Of a DNA stretch of 5,368 nucleotides, positions 1 to 5,368 are shown in pieces. Origin of the DNA: Ignavibacteria bacterium (GTDB lineage: Bacteria > Bacteroidota > Ignavibacteria > UBA10030 > UBA6906); NCBI GenBank assembly GCA_029859455.1, contig JAOUDE010000193.1:1-5368 (forward strand), given 5' to 3'. Position 1 is the stretch's first letter. Each line of letters begins with the position of its first letter. Position numbers and translations under genes: made by a program. The notes beneath the pieces were generated by a model. The model was not told the origin of the DNA and searched no databases. It was given only the letters and a program-made list of their open reading frames with translations.

Positions 1-632
1 TCCTTCTCGGTGTCGATATTTTCGCCTATGCCCTGACGACGAACAACAATGGACTCCGGCTCCAGGTGGATGCCCTTGACGGGTTCTTCGGCGGCCACCT
101 CCAGTATTCTCAGCGTATCCGCACGTCGACCATTCATGTCCGACTTCGCATCCTTCACCGGTCCGCCCATTTTGTTGACGGGCATATCGATCCCTCCACA
201 GGGACATGGGCTGGAGGCCGTGAACCGATTCCCTACACGCGTGACCTGGGTGAGCTGGTGGCAGGACTAGATCTGAAAACAGCACCGGGGACGGTCCGGA
301 TCTACTCAGGGATCAGCTATTCAACTCTCGTAAGACCGACCGCAATAAAGCGCGTTGCGGGGCTGGCCGGGGCCGAGTTCCGGACAACTGATTCAACATG
401 GTCCCTCTTCGGGAAGCCATTCAATCTGTTCGCGGCATACAATCTCTCGCTGACCGGCATCCCGGCCTACCTCGGGTCCAATACGATCGAAACAGGGATT
501 CGGTTTGGAAGCTGGTCGTCAACGGGGGTAATGATCCTTGCTTCGTACCACGGCGGGCCGGAAATCTACGGCCAGTACTATGACCTGAAACGCGATTACT
601 GGCAGATCGGATTTTCCCTGGACATCCGGTAA
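1..632 (+). CDS. Outer-membrane beta-barrel-like protein, probably DUF1207 type (5' end outside window)
   Basis: The reading frame is open from base 3 to the TAA at 630-632 and has no upstream stop, so the gene begins to the left; the GTG at 66 is an internal valine codon. The 209 visible residues start LLGVDIFAYALTTNNNG and alternate hydrophobic and polar residues with many glycines, tyrosines and short turns, as in a beta-barrel. Fragment residues 48-61 (RLRILHRSAHFVDG) resemble, from memory, the R-x-R-x-x-H-x-S-x-H-x-x-D segment of DUF1207 proteins. The tail, YGQYYDLKRDYWQIGFSLDIR-like in spacing, matches the closing strands of that family. Location in the outer membrane is inferred; no biochemical role is known to me. 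The stop lies 9 bases from the end of the convergent HD gene. The family name is tentative; the barrel-like character is better supported. Confidence 0.72.
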   Translation, partial: LLGVDIFAYALTTNNNGLRLQVDALDGFFGGHLQYSQRIRTSTIHVRLRILHRSAHFVDGHIDPSTGTWAGGREPIPYTRDLGELVAGLDLKTAPGTVRIYSGISYSTLVRPTAIKRVAGLAGAEFRTTDSTWSLFGKPFNLFAAYNLSLTGIPAYLGSNTIETGIRFGSWSSTGVMILASYHGGPEIYGQYYDLKRDYWQIGFSLDIR

Positions 633-641
633 AGCCGCGCC

Positions 642-1220
642 TCATTCCCCCCTGCTGTCCGGAAGCAGGTCACTCGAGCGGTCTCTGAGTGCCTGGATCA
701 CAAGGTCGATAAGATCATTCAGATCGATCCCCGCCTCCTGCGCTCCCTGCACGATGTGCTCACGGCTGACCCCGCGTGCAAAGGCTTTATCCTTCATCTT
801 CTTCCTGACGGAGGAGCTCCGCAGATCGGCAAGACCGTTCGGGCGGACCAGCGCACAAGCCATCACAAGTCCGCTAAGCTCATCGCATGCAAACAGAGCC
901 CGGGCCATCGTCGATTCACGCGGGACATTCATCTCCGGCACATGCCCGAGAATTGCAGTCCGAATCTCCTCCGGATACCGATGCTCCTTCAGGATCCGGT
1001 TCCCTTCGGTGGGATGCGCCGGAAACTCCGGGAATCTCTCGTAATCGAAGTCGTGAAGAAGTCCGGTGATGCCCCACACAACCGGATCACCTCCGAACTT
1101 TTCTGCACAGGCGATCATCGCGGCCTCGACAGCGAGCGCGTGCTTTCTCAACCCGTCGCCCTTCGTGTACTCATGGAGGAGCCTCAGCGCGTCCTCCCTT
1201 GTGGGGTTTGCGTCAGTCAT
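642..1220 (-). CDS. HD-superfamily metal-dependent hydrolase (HDIG-type)
   Basis: This 192-residue protein is a single HD domain. Candidate metal ligands are in order: H27 (RKHALAVE), the H56-D57 doublet in GLLHDFDYE, H69, H93 (ILGHVPEM) and D113 (FACDELSG). The C-terminal part carries a basic SVRKKMKDKAFARGVSRE block and an amphipathic end, as in the small stand-alone predicted HD hydrolases (COG2316-like, from memory). Such proteins are expected to be cytoplasmic phosphohydrolases acting on a nucleotide or other phosphate ester, but the substrate is not known. The ATG is preceded by a weak AGG six bases upstream, and the start sits just left of conserved sequence, so the full length is plausible. 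The gene stands alone: it diverges from the zinc-ribbon gene across 47 bases and converges on the barrel gene. All key residues are present. Confidence 0.9.
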   Translation of the reverse strand: MTDANPTREDALRLLHEYTKGDGLRKHALAVEAAMIACAEKFGGDPVVWGITGLLHDFDYERFPEFPAHPTEGNRILKEHRYPEEIRTAILGHVPEMNVPRESTMARALFACDELSGLVMACALVRPNGLADLRSSSVRKKMKDKAFARGVSREHIVQGAQEAGIDLNDLIDLVIQALRDRSSDLLPDSRGE

Positions 1221-1230
1221 CTTCTGCCTG

Positions 1231-1259
1231 TTGATTCTGAACAGTTGGTCTGCTATACT
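1231..1259 (+). promoter_or_regulatory. Sigma70-like promoter with extended -10, near-leaderless
   Basis: TTGATT at 1231-1236 and TATACT at 1254-1259 are separated by exactly 17 bases, and a TG at 1251-1252 gives an extended -10. Transcription would start at about 1266, and the ATG of the small zinc-ribbon gene is at 1268, so the message would have almost no leader. There is no Shine-Dalgarno sequence before that ATG. Promoter consensus in FCB bacteria can differ from E. coli (Bacteroidota proper use a -7 TAnnTTTG type), so this is a sequence match and not proof. Confidence 0.5.
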
Positions 1260-1267
1260 TCGGTCCT

Positions 1268-1513
1268 ATGACAGTCACCATACTCGCGGTTTTCTTTCTC
1301 GTGCTGATGCTGGCATTGACGTACCTTGGATACCGGTTCGTGATCAGAAAAGGAGTCAGCAGACACGAAGCGCATGTCGGCCAGTGCAATCTGTGCCGGA
1401 AGGAGTTCGACCTCACCAGGCTGATCGAGCGGTCCTCGGGTGATTCCCGGACCTATCGGTTCTGTGAACCGTGCGTCCGTTCCCTCTCCGATGAACTGCT
1501 AAGCCGAAACTGA
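1268..1513 (+). CDS. Small single-pass membrane protein with four-cysteine zinc-ribbon-like domain
   Basis: The protein has 81 residues in two parts. Residues 4-26 are a strongly hydrophobic helix (TILAVFFLVLMLALTYLGY) followed by R27-K28, so the C-terminal part probably faces the cytoplasm. Residues 40-69 hold two CxxC pairs, C40-N-L-C43 and C66-E-P-C69, 22 residues apart, a usual zinc-ribbon or treble-clef spacing. I do not recognise a named family. ATG 1268 is the only reasonable start: an in-frame TGA lies at 1238-1240, no ATG or GTG lies between, and the next ATG (1307) would cut the membrane helix. The stop overlaps the convergent nth end by 15 bases. The gene is apparently monocistronic with its own promoter. 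A zinc or other metal site is inferred from the cysteines only; a redox or nucleic-acid role cannot be excluded. Confidence 0.78.
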   Translation: MTVTILAVFFLVLMLALTYLGYRFVIRKGVSRHEAHVGQCNLCRKEFDLTRLIERSSGDSRTYRFCEPCVRSLSDELLSRN

Positions 1514-2176
1514 TGTTTCCGCCTGAAACGCGGGACACAGTTTCGCAACGACACAGCGGCTGCAGAGCGGCTTGCGGGCCTTGCAGGTTTTCCTCCCGTG
1601 CAGTATCAGCAGAGATGAAAGATCGATCCAGTCTGCTTTCGGAAACAGCTTCATGAGATCCTGCTCAGCGCCCGTTGCCGATTCCGATTCTGTGAACCTA
1701 AGCCGTTTCGCCAGCCGGTGGACATGTGTGTCCACGACGATTCCCTCCGTGATTCCATAATACTGACCAAGCAGAACGTTGGCGGTCTTACGGCCGACCC
1801 CCGGGAGCCGGACCAGTTCTTCCATCGACCGGGGAACAATACCGCTGTGTTCATCGGCAATCATCCTGCTGCAACCAAGGAGGCTTCTTGCCTTCATGCG
1901 GAAGAATCCTGTACTGCGAATGATCTCTTCCAGTTCCTCCCTATCCGCATCGGCGAGCGAGCGTGGGTCCGGGTACCGCCTGAACAGCACCGGGGTGACC
2001 CTGTTCACCCGTTCGTCGGTACACTGTGCGGAAAGGATCGTTGCAATCAGGAGCTGGAATGGTGATTGATGTTCAAGAGCTGTGAAAGCACCCGGGAATT
2101 CCTTCCTCAGCAGCCGGACGACCTGCCCAGCACTCGGTGCCTTCGGTTTCACAGCGCTCTGCGTCTTCCTACCCAT
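1499..2176 (-). CDS. nth: Endonuclease III (DNA glycosylase/AP lyase, base excision repair)
   Basis: Nth removes oxidised pyrimidines from DNA and cleaves the resulting abasic site. From the chosen ATG (2174-2176) the protein has 225 residues. Visible landmarks are LLIATILSAQCTDERVN (42-58), the helix-hairpin-helix LPGVGRKTANV (124-134) with catalytic lysine K130, the catalytic aspartate D149 in VVDTHVHR, and the 4Fe-4S motif C198-X6-C205-X2-C208-X5-C214, which is complete. A longer frame reaches 2263, but the extra 29 residues are not Nth-like and would overlap the upstream gene by 95 bases. The ATG at 2176 instead overlaps the upstream stop by 8 bases (ATGGGTAG), suggesting translational coupling, and no good Shine-Dalgarno sequence is seen. 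It is the last gene of the DinB-like / unknown / nth cluster. Its 3' end overlaps that of the zinc-ribbon gene. Confidence 0.96.
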   Translation of the reverse strand: MGRKTQSAVKPKAPSAGQVVRLLRKEFPGAFTALEHQSPFQLLIATILSAQCTDERVNRVTPVLFRRYPDPRSLADADREELEEIIRSTGFFRMKARSLLGCSRMIADEHSGIVPRSMEELVRLPGVGRKTANVLLGQYYGITEGIVVDTHVHRLAKRLRFTESESATGAEQDLMKLFPKADWIDLSSLLILHGRKTCKARKPLCSRCVVAKLCPAFQAETSVSA

Positions 2177-3110
2177 CGATTGCGACCGATTGTGCAAAGC
2201 TGACCTGGCGTGTAACCATACTTCCCCGGTCGAGAAGGGCCGACCGAACGACAGGATTCGCATCAGTCCCTGCCAGGGCAGAGACTACTTCATCGAGTCG
2301 TTCCCTTTCTCGGAAGTTGATCCTGAGGATAAACTCTGCGCCAACGCCGAGACCCAGTTTCCGCTGCCAGAGCGATGTTGAGAGGCCGATTGATCGTTCC
2401 ACTGCAGAGAGCATTTCAACGAGCTGTTTTCGGAATGGGGCATACTTGATCACATCCGGATCCGGCTTGGAAAAATAGAGGCTCGACTCATGAAAACCAT
2501 TCGACAGCTGTTCGGCTGCGGTTCCCGTCCCCTCCCGGAGAAGATTGTAAACCGCGTATGAATACTGTCCGAATTCCTTCAGATGTTTGCCATGTGTTCC
2601 GCCGTAGATGCCCAGAACGTCACGGACGAGTATTTCGAGGTTGTCCAGATTTTCACTTCCCTGGATGACAAAGGAAGACTCATAGACGGATGAAGGGAGT
2701 GTGCCTGAGAACCCAAGGTCCTGAAGGTACTCCTCTCCCTTCCGGCACAGCTTTCTGGCGAAGGGATCCCTCGGAGCGATTTCAATCACTTCTGTTTCGG
2801 TCGACCGCATCAGACCTGAAACTGGACTTTCCTGTCGGCTCCGGACAAGCGCGTTGAGAATGTTCTTTTCGATTCGGGGGTCGGTCGTCCCGACCAGCGC
2901 GGAAATGGAACGGGCAAGGGTACGATCCAGGTTGTCTCTTTGTTGCAACGCAAAGGTGTGGAAGCGGCGGCTCTCAACATGGAGATGCTCATGAAAGGAG
3001 CGCATCGTGTTTCGGTAGTCGGACGGTGTGACGGAAGAGATCCGCTGGTGCAGTGCGCAATAAGCGATGAGCCCGGGCGAACGACCTGATGACTCACCCC
3101 GCGTCTTCAT
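2169..3110 (-). CDS. Uncharacterised 313-residue protein, coupled to DinB-like gene and nth
   Basis: I do not recognise this protein. It is real by context: it fills the space between two clear genes, its ATG shares ATGA with the stop of the DinB-like gene, and its TAG lies within the first codons of nth. A GGGAG is three bases upstream of the ATG, close but usable. It has no signal peptide or membrane segment, so it is probably cytoplasmic. Residues 30-70 look helical and contain H40-E-H42-L-H44, a possible but unproven metal-binding cluster. Residues 115-135 and 150-195 look helical, with a conserved-looking IYGGTHGKHLKEFGQYSY stretch at 168-185. Residues 240-313 look mixed alpha/beta. There are only two cysteines (C18, C122). 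An alternative start at M36 (3003-3005) has no ribosome site. Position beside nth hints at, but does not show, a DNA-related role. Confidence 0.85.
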   Translation of the reverse strand: MKTRGESSGRSPGLIAYCALHQRISSVTPSDYRNTMRSFHEHLHVESRRFHTFALQQRDNLDRTLARSISALVGTTDPRIEKNILNALVRSRQESPVSGLMRSTETEVIEIAPRDPFARKLCRKGEEYLQDLGFSGTLPSSVYESSFVIQGSENLDNLEILVRDVLGIYGGTHGKHLKEFGQYSYAVYNLLREGTGTAAEQLSNGFHESSLYFSKPDPDVIKYAPFRKQLVEMLSAVERSIGLSTSLWQRKLGLGVGAEFILRINFRERERLDEVVSALAGTDANPVVRSALLDRGSMVTRQVSFAQSVAIDG

Positions 3111-3580
3111 TCGCTCCCGTTGGCACCGAAGAAGATCTGATACATCTCATAGAAGTGGGATTCCTCATGTCGCATCATCTCTTCGAGGCACTTTTCCACC
3201 GTGTAATGCTGGATCTCCGGGTGGGCGCCTTCACGCTTCCAGTGGTGATCGTCGAGAGCATTCAAAAGCGACACAAGGCTTCTGCGCTGGCCGTCGAATT
3301 CCTTCATCCGCGGCTTCAGATCCGCATCGGTGAAATTTCTGGTGCAATGATTATTCAGGAGAGGCGGTGAGAGGACTGGGGCATCCTCCTGGAGGATCTG
3401 AGAGAGCATGGCAACGAATCCCTCCTGAACTTCGGCAAGATGGAGGGTAATATCTGCAAGCGAAAGACGGCCGTTCGGGCCCCGGTCTTTGAGTTGATCC
3501 TCCGTAAGCCCATCGACGAAACTTCTGAGTTCGTCCAGATGGTCGTTGAGCCTGGTCGCGATGAGTGTCTTTAAGTCCAT
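3107..3580 (-). CDS. DinB-like four-helix-bundle protein (DinB/YfiT superfamily)
   Basis: This 157-residue protein fits the DinB/YfiT superfamily of four-helix bundles with a divalent metal held by three histidines. The expected triad is present: H47 in DITLHLAEVQ at the end of the second helix region, then H138 and H142 in the last helix, MMRHEESHFYEMY. Other members include thiol-dependent transferases (BSH, mycothiol) and damage-induced proteins of unknown activity, so the reaction cannot be told from sequence. The ATG is fixed by an in-frame TGA directly upstream (3583-3581). No Shine-Dalgarno sequence sits at normal distance; GGTGGAG lies about 16 bases away, before a 7-codon reading frame. 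The stop overlaps the next gene by ATGA. Length is normal and nothing is truncated. It is probably the first gene of the cluster ending in nth. Confidence 0.85.
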   Translation of the reverse strand: MDLKTLIATRLNDHLDELRSFVDGLTEDQLKDRGPNGRLSLADITLHLAEVQEGFVAMLSQILQEDAPVLSPPLLNNHCTRNFTDADLKPRMKEFDGQRRSLVSLLNALDDHHWKREGAHPEIQHYTVEKCLEEMMRHEESHFYEMYQIFFGANGSE

Positions 3581-3604
3581 TCAGATTCTGTCATCACTCC
3601 ACCC

Positions 3605-3633
3605 AACATACCTATTTGATCGATGATATTCAA
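3605..3633 (-). promoter_or_regulatory. Possible promoter for the DinB-like / unknown / nth cluster
   Basis: On the minus strand, TTGAAT (3633-3628) and TATGTT (3610-3605) are 17 bases apart within the 67-base gap after dus. Transcription would begin near 3598, about 18 bases before the DinB-like ATG. The match is moderate (4 of 6 in each box). The cluster could also be read from dus, since I see no terminator in this gap. Confidence 0.3.
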
Positions 3634-3638
3634 TCAAA
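3615..3638. repeat. Short inverted repeat TTTGAT-N12-ATCAAA
   Basis: TTTGAT at 3615-3620 and its exact reverse complement ATCAAA at 3633-3638 flank a 12-base centre that itself starts with part of an ATCGAT palindrome. It overlaps the candidate -35 and spacer of the DinB-like promoter, so it could be an operator. Six-base arms are short and could arise by chance. Confidence 0.3.
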
Positions 3639-3647
3639 GTCCGTCCG

Positions 3648-4643
3648 TCAAACACCAGCCTCCTGCAACCCTGCAACAGGACTGTACAGCTCGACGAACC
3701 GGGTAAGGTGGTCCAGGATAGGCTGAGCCTCCGTGAATTGCATCAGCTCCATCCTGATGCGCGAGACATGCGGGAGTCCCCGGAGAAGACCGGAATAATG
3801 CTTTCTTAACTCGATGACTCCTGACCTCTCGCCTTTGTACTCCACTGACAAACGGAGGTGTTCCTTCAGCAGAGTGATCCGCTCTTCCATGGTTGCTTCC
3901 TCCGGCAGCTCACCTGTCGCAAGATACTGCTTCGCCTGGCGGAAGATCCACGGGTTCATCATGGCACCCCGTCCGATCATGACCGCGTCACAGCCGGTTT
4001 CCGCAAAGACCCGCTTGACATCCTGAGGCGTCACAATATCGCCGTTCACGATCACCGGGATGGAAACAGCCTGTTTGATCTTCGGGATCCAGCTGTAATC
4101 CACCGGACCCTTGTGCCCCTGATCCCGTGTTCTGCAGTGCACGGCGAGCGCCTGGATGCCGACTGCCTCACACATCTTCGCAACGTCAACGATGCGCACG
4201 CTTGTCGCATCCCACCCGAGGCGAGTCTTCAGAGTCACGGGAAGCTTCACCGCTTTGACAATGCTGGAGGCAATCCGTTCCATGCGGGGCAGATCTTTCA
4301 GCAATCCGGCACCGGCTCCGCGCATCGCCACATTTTTCACCCAGCAGCCGCAGTTGATGTCGATCAGATCGGGATTGAGTTCTGCGGCATGTCGGGCCGC
4401 GTCCCCCATCGCATCGGATTCCGCACCGTAGACCTGGATACCGATCGGCCGCTCCTCCTCGCTGAAAACCATTTTTTGATATGTCTTCGCCGAGCCCCGG
4501 ATCAGCCCTTCGGCGTTCACGAATTCCGTGTACACCATGTCGGCGCCAAGACGCTTGCAGATCAGCCGGAAAGGCAGGTCTGTCACATCTTCCATCGGTG
4601 CGAGAAAAATACCGTTGTGGAATTCTGCAGAGCCGATTTTCAT
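3648..4643 (-). CDS. dusB: tRNA-dihydrouridine synthase, DusB-like
   Basis: Dus enzymes use FMN and NADPH to reduce specific uridines in tRNA to dihydrouridine. The 331 residues cover the whole family. The FMN-binding barrel is visible as LAPMEDVTDLPFR (14-26), Q70 in GIQVYG, K139 in LKTRLGW, H169 in AVHCRTR, N200-G-D, and G224-R-G. The catalytic cysteine is C100 in D95-I-N-C-G-C-W. The usual proline after this cysteine (GCP) is replaced by W101. The C-terminal helical domain (about 245-331) contains LRKHYSGLLRG and completes the tRNA-binding part. The DusB assignment rests on overall similarity, including TEFVNAEGLIRG, and the exact tRNA position modified is not determined. The ATG lacks a clear Shine-Dalgarno sequence. 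The gene follows a terminator and precedes the DinB-like gene by 67 bases, so it is either its own unit or first in the cluster. Confidence 0.93.
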   Translation of the reverse strand: MKIGSAEFHNGIFLAPMEDVTDLPFRLICKRLGADMVYTEFVNAEGLIRGSAKTYQKMVFSEEERPIGIQVYGAESDAMGDAARHAAELNPDLIDINCGCWVKNVAMRGAGAGLLKDLPRMERIASSIVKAVKLPVTLKTRLGWDATSVRIVDVAKMCEAVGIQALAVHCRTRDQGHKGPVDYSWIPKIKQAVSIPVIVNGDIVTPQDVKRVFAETGCDAVMIGRGAMMNPWIFRQAKQYLATGELPEEATMEERITLLKEHLRLSVEYKGERSGVIELRKHYSGLLRGLPHVSRIRMELMQFTEAQPILDHLTRFVELYSPVAGLQEAGV

Positions 4644-4649
4644 GAGAGA

Positions 4650-4678
4650 AAGATACCTAAATGAAAAAGGAAAAACAA
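4650..4678 (-). promoter_or_regulatory. Weak candidate dus promoter inside the terminator T tract
   Basis: On the minus strand, TTGTTT (4678-4673) and TATCTT (4655-4650) are 17 bases apart. Only 34 bases lie between the T tract end of the upstream terminator and the dus ATG, so a dedicated dus promoter has to lie here or overlap the terminator. A start near 4643 would make the dus message leaderless. Box matches are weak (3 and 4 of 6), and the region is T-rich, so chance is a real risk. Confidence 0.22.
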
Positions 4679-4711
4679 AAAAAAGGGTCCGGACCGTGTT
4701 CGTCCGAACCC
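4677..4711 (-). terminator. Rho-independent terminator of the T9SS-secreted protein gene
   Basis: Read on the minus strand, arms at 4711-4702 (GGGTTCGGAC) and 4694-4685 (GTCCGGACCC) form a 10-base-pair stem with one U-G wobble and a 7-base loop. It is followed at once by eight T residues, a G and five more T (4684-4671). It begins 23 bases after the TAG at 4737-4735. On the plus strand the same stem has a C-A mismatch and no T tract, so it acts in one direction only. Confidence 0.92.
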
Positions 4712-4723
4712 CTGATCATCAGG
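4711..4723. repeat. Small palindrome next to the terminator
   Basis: CCTGATCATCAGG is a perfect palindrome (CCTGAT / ATCAGG around one central base). It lies between the stop codon and the terminator stem and would form a small second hairpin (about 5 pairs with a 3-base loop) in the transcript. A role in protecting the 3' end or helping termination is possible but not shown. Confidence 0.4.
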
Positions 4724-4734
4724 AAAGTGTTGTA

Positions 4735-5368
4735 CTATTTGAGGAGGATCATCCGTCGTGTCTCAGTGAATCCATTGGTCTGCAGCCGGTAGAAATACAC
4801 CCCGGAACTTGCCCGATCAACGGCGTCGAATTTCGCACGATACGACCCTGGTTCCATGATCTCATCAACCAGCACCGCCTGTTCACGCCCCAGCAGATCG
4901 AACACTGTGAGCCGGACCGGACCGCGTTGAGTGATCCGGAAGCTGATGGCAGTCGACGGGTTGAACGGATTTGGATAGTTCTGATCGAGCCCTGCCCTTT
5001 CCGGGACCGTCGATGTGATTTCCCGGACCCCGGTTACGATCCCGCTCCCTTCCGTAGCGGTATACGATTGATCTGTCGGAACATCGGTCAGGTACTCCAC
5101 GATGCCACCCGGCCATCGGATGACGAGCGAATCAATGACGGTGGCATCCCCCAGGCCAAAATGAACATCCAGGGCGTTTTGAGAATTAAAAGAGTTTTGA
5201 GCCGAAACTTCCCTCATCTGCCAGGTCGGCGTGCCATTGATCGTTGCTTTCGCGCGGACCATCGTCCCCAGCGCGGAATAGTTCGATCCTGTTGTGCCGC
5301 CGATCCCGGTGCAGCGGATCTTTACCCAGTGGTTCCCGGCAGGAAGGTCATTTCTGTACAATCCCTTC
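4735..5368 (-). CDS. Secreted ASPIC/UnbV-domain protein with T9SS C-terminal sorting domain (5' end outside window)
   Basis: The frame is open to the right edge (reading KGLYRN at the boundary), so only the last 210 residues are seen; the TTG at 5361 is not a start. Residues 10-88 match the ASPIC/UnbV module: GNHWVKIR, SALGTMVRAKA, REVSAQNSFNSQNALDVHFGLGD-like spacing, and a closing VIRWPGG. In known proteins this follows FG-GAP/VCBS-type propeller repeats, expected to the right of the window. Residues 129-210 are a type A T9SS sorting domain: NYPNPFNPSTAISF, VRLTVFDLLGRE, a G-S-Y segment, SGVYFYRL and a final RRMILLK. The protein is therefore predicted to be exported by the Sec pathway and type IX system and released or anchored at the cell surface. 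Substrate or ligand is unknown. A strong terminator follows. Confidence 0.93.
   Translation of the reverse strand, partial: KGLYRNDLPAGNHWVKIRCTGIGGTTGSNYSALGTMVRAKATINGTPTWQMREVSAQNSFNSQNALDVHFGLGDATVIDSLVIRWPGGIVEYLTDVPTDQSYTATEGSGIVTGVREITSTVPERAGLDQNYPNPFNPSTAISFRITQRGPVRLTVFDLLGREQAVLVDEIMEPGSYRAKFDAVDRASSGVYFYRLQTNGFTETRRMILLK

Noticed and set aside
651..669. Inverted repeat CCTGCT-N7-AGCAGG near the barrel/HD convergence as a terminator
   Set aside because: It lies inside the HD coding end, the stem is only six pairs, and no T tract follows on either strand.
756..1271. A 171-codon plus-strand reading frame opposite the HD hydrolase
   Set aside because: The HD protein on the other strand has all its catalytic residues, and the opposing product shows no domain or ribosome site.
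1506..1529. Alternating GAAAC / GTTTC / GAAAC copies after the zinc-ribbon gene
   Set aside because: The five-base arms are within the nth and zinc-ribbon ends, lack a T tract and are expected by chance.
2174..2263. Longer 254-residue version of endonuclease III
   Set aside because: The 29 extra residues are not Nth-like and would overlap the upstream gene by 95 bases; the ATG at 2176 gives a normal-length protein with an 8-base overlap.
3858..4664. A 268-codon plus-strand reading frame opposite dus
   Set aside because: It lies entirely over a clear, complete Dus enzyme, and its product (rich in H, R, P, D) has no recognisable fold; it is a shadow of the G+C-rich coding strand.
1..5368. Search for CRISPR repeats, toxin-antitoxin pairs, phage or transposase genes, and tRNA
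   Set aside because: No direct-repeat series, transposase-like product or tRNA-like cloverleaf was found by reading both strands; the genes are of housekeeping or lineage-typical kinds.

Overview
The window looks like ordinary chromosomal DNA of moderately high G+C from a bacterium of the Bacteroidota/Chlorobiota/Ignavibacteriota (FCB) group. The best lineage marker is the end of the minus-strand gene at the right edge. It has an ASPIC/UnbV-type module followed by an NYPNPFNPST-type C-terminal sorting domain of the type IX secretion system, a style typical of Ignavibacteria-like genomes. Most starts lack a clear Shine-Dalgarno sequence, which also fits the FCB group. I see no tRNA, rRNA, CRISPR array, insertion sequence or phage gene. 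No stretch over about 100 bases lacks a gene.

Layout, left to right. Bases 1-632 (+) are the 3' part of an outer-membrane-type protein, probably DUF1207-like. It converges, with a 9-base gap, on an HD-superfamily hydrolase at 642-1220 (-). Divergent from that, behind a good sigma70-like promoter only a few bases from its ATG, is an 81-residue protein with one membrane helix and a four-cysteine zinc-ribbon-like motif (1268-1513, +). Its end overlaps the end of the nth gene by 15 bases. A tightly packed minus-strand cluster follows: a DinB-fold protein (3107-3580), an unrecognised 313-residue protein (2169-3110) and endonuclease III, nth (1499-2176). The three are joined by overlaps of 4 and 8 bases. 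Upstream of them, after a 67-base gap, is a DusB-like tRNA-dihydrouridine synthase (3648-4643, -). Beyond it a rho-independent terminator (4677-4711, minus strand) closes the T9SS-secreted ASPIC/UnbV protein gene (4735-5368, -), which runs off the right edge.

Working together. The one arrangement that suggests shared function is DinB-like / unknown / nth. Nth is a base-excision repair glycosylase, and the two coupled genes would be made from the same message. This may be only housekeeping co-transcription. Dus is tRNA modification and may be read with the cluster or separately. The window has no obvious defence or mobile system. The most informative items are the unknown coupled protein, the small membrane zinc-ribbon protein with a near-leaderless promoter, and a CGCW (instead of GCP) active-site loop in Dus.
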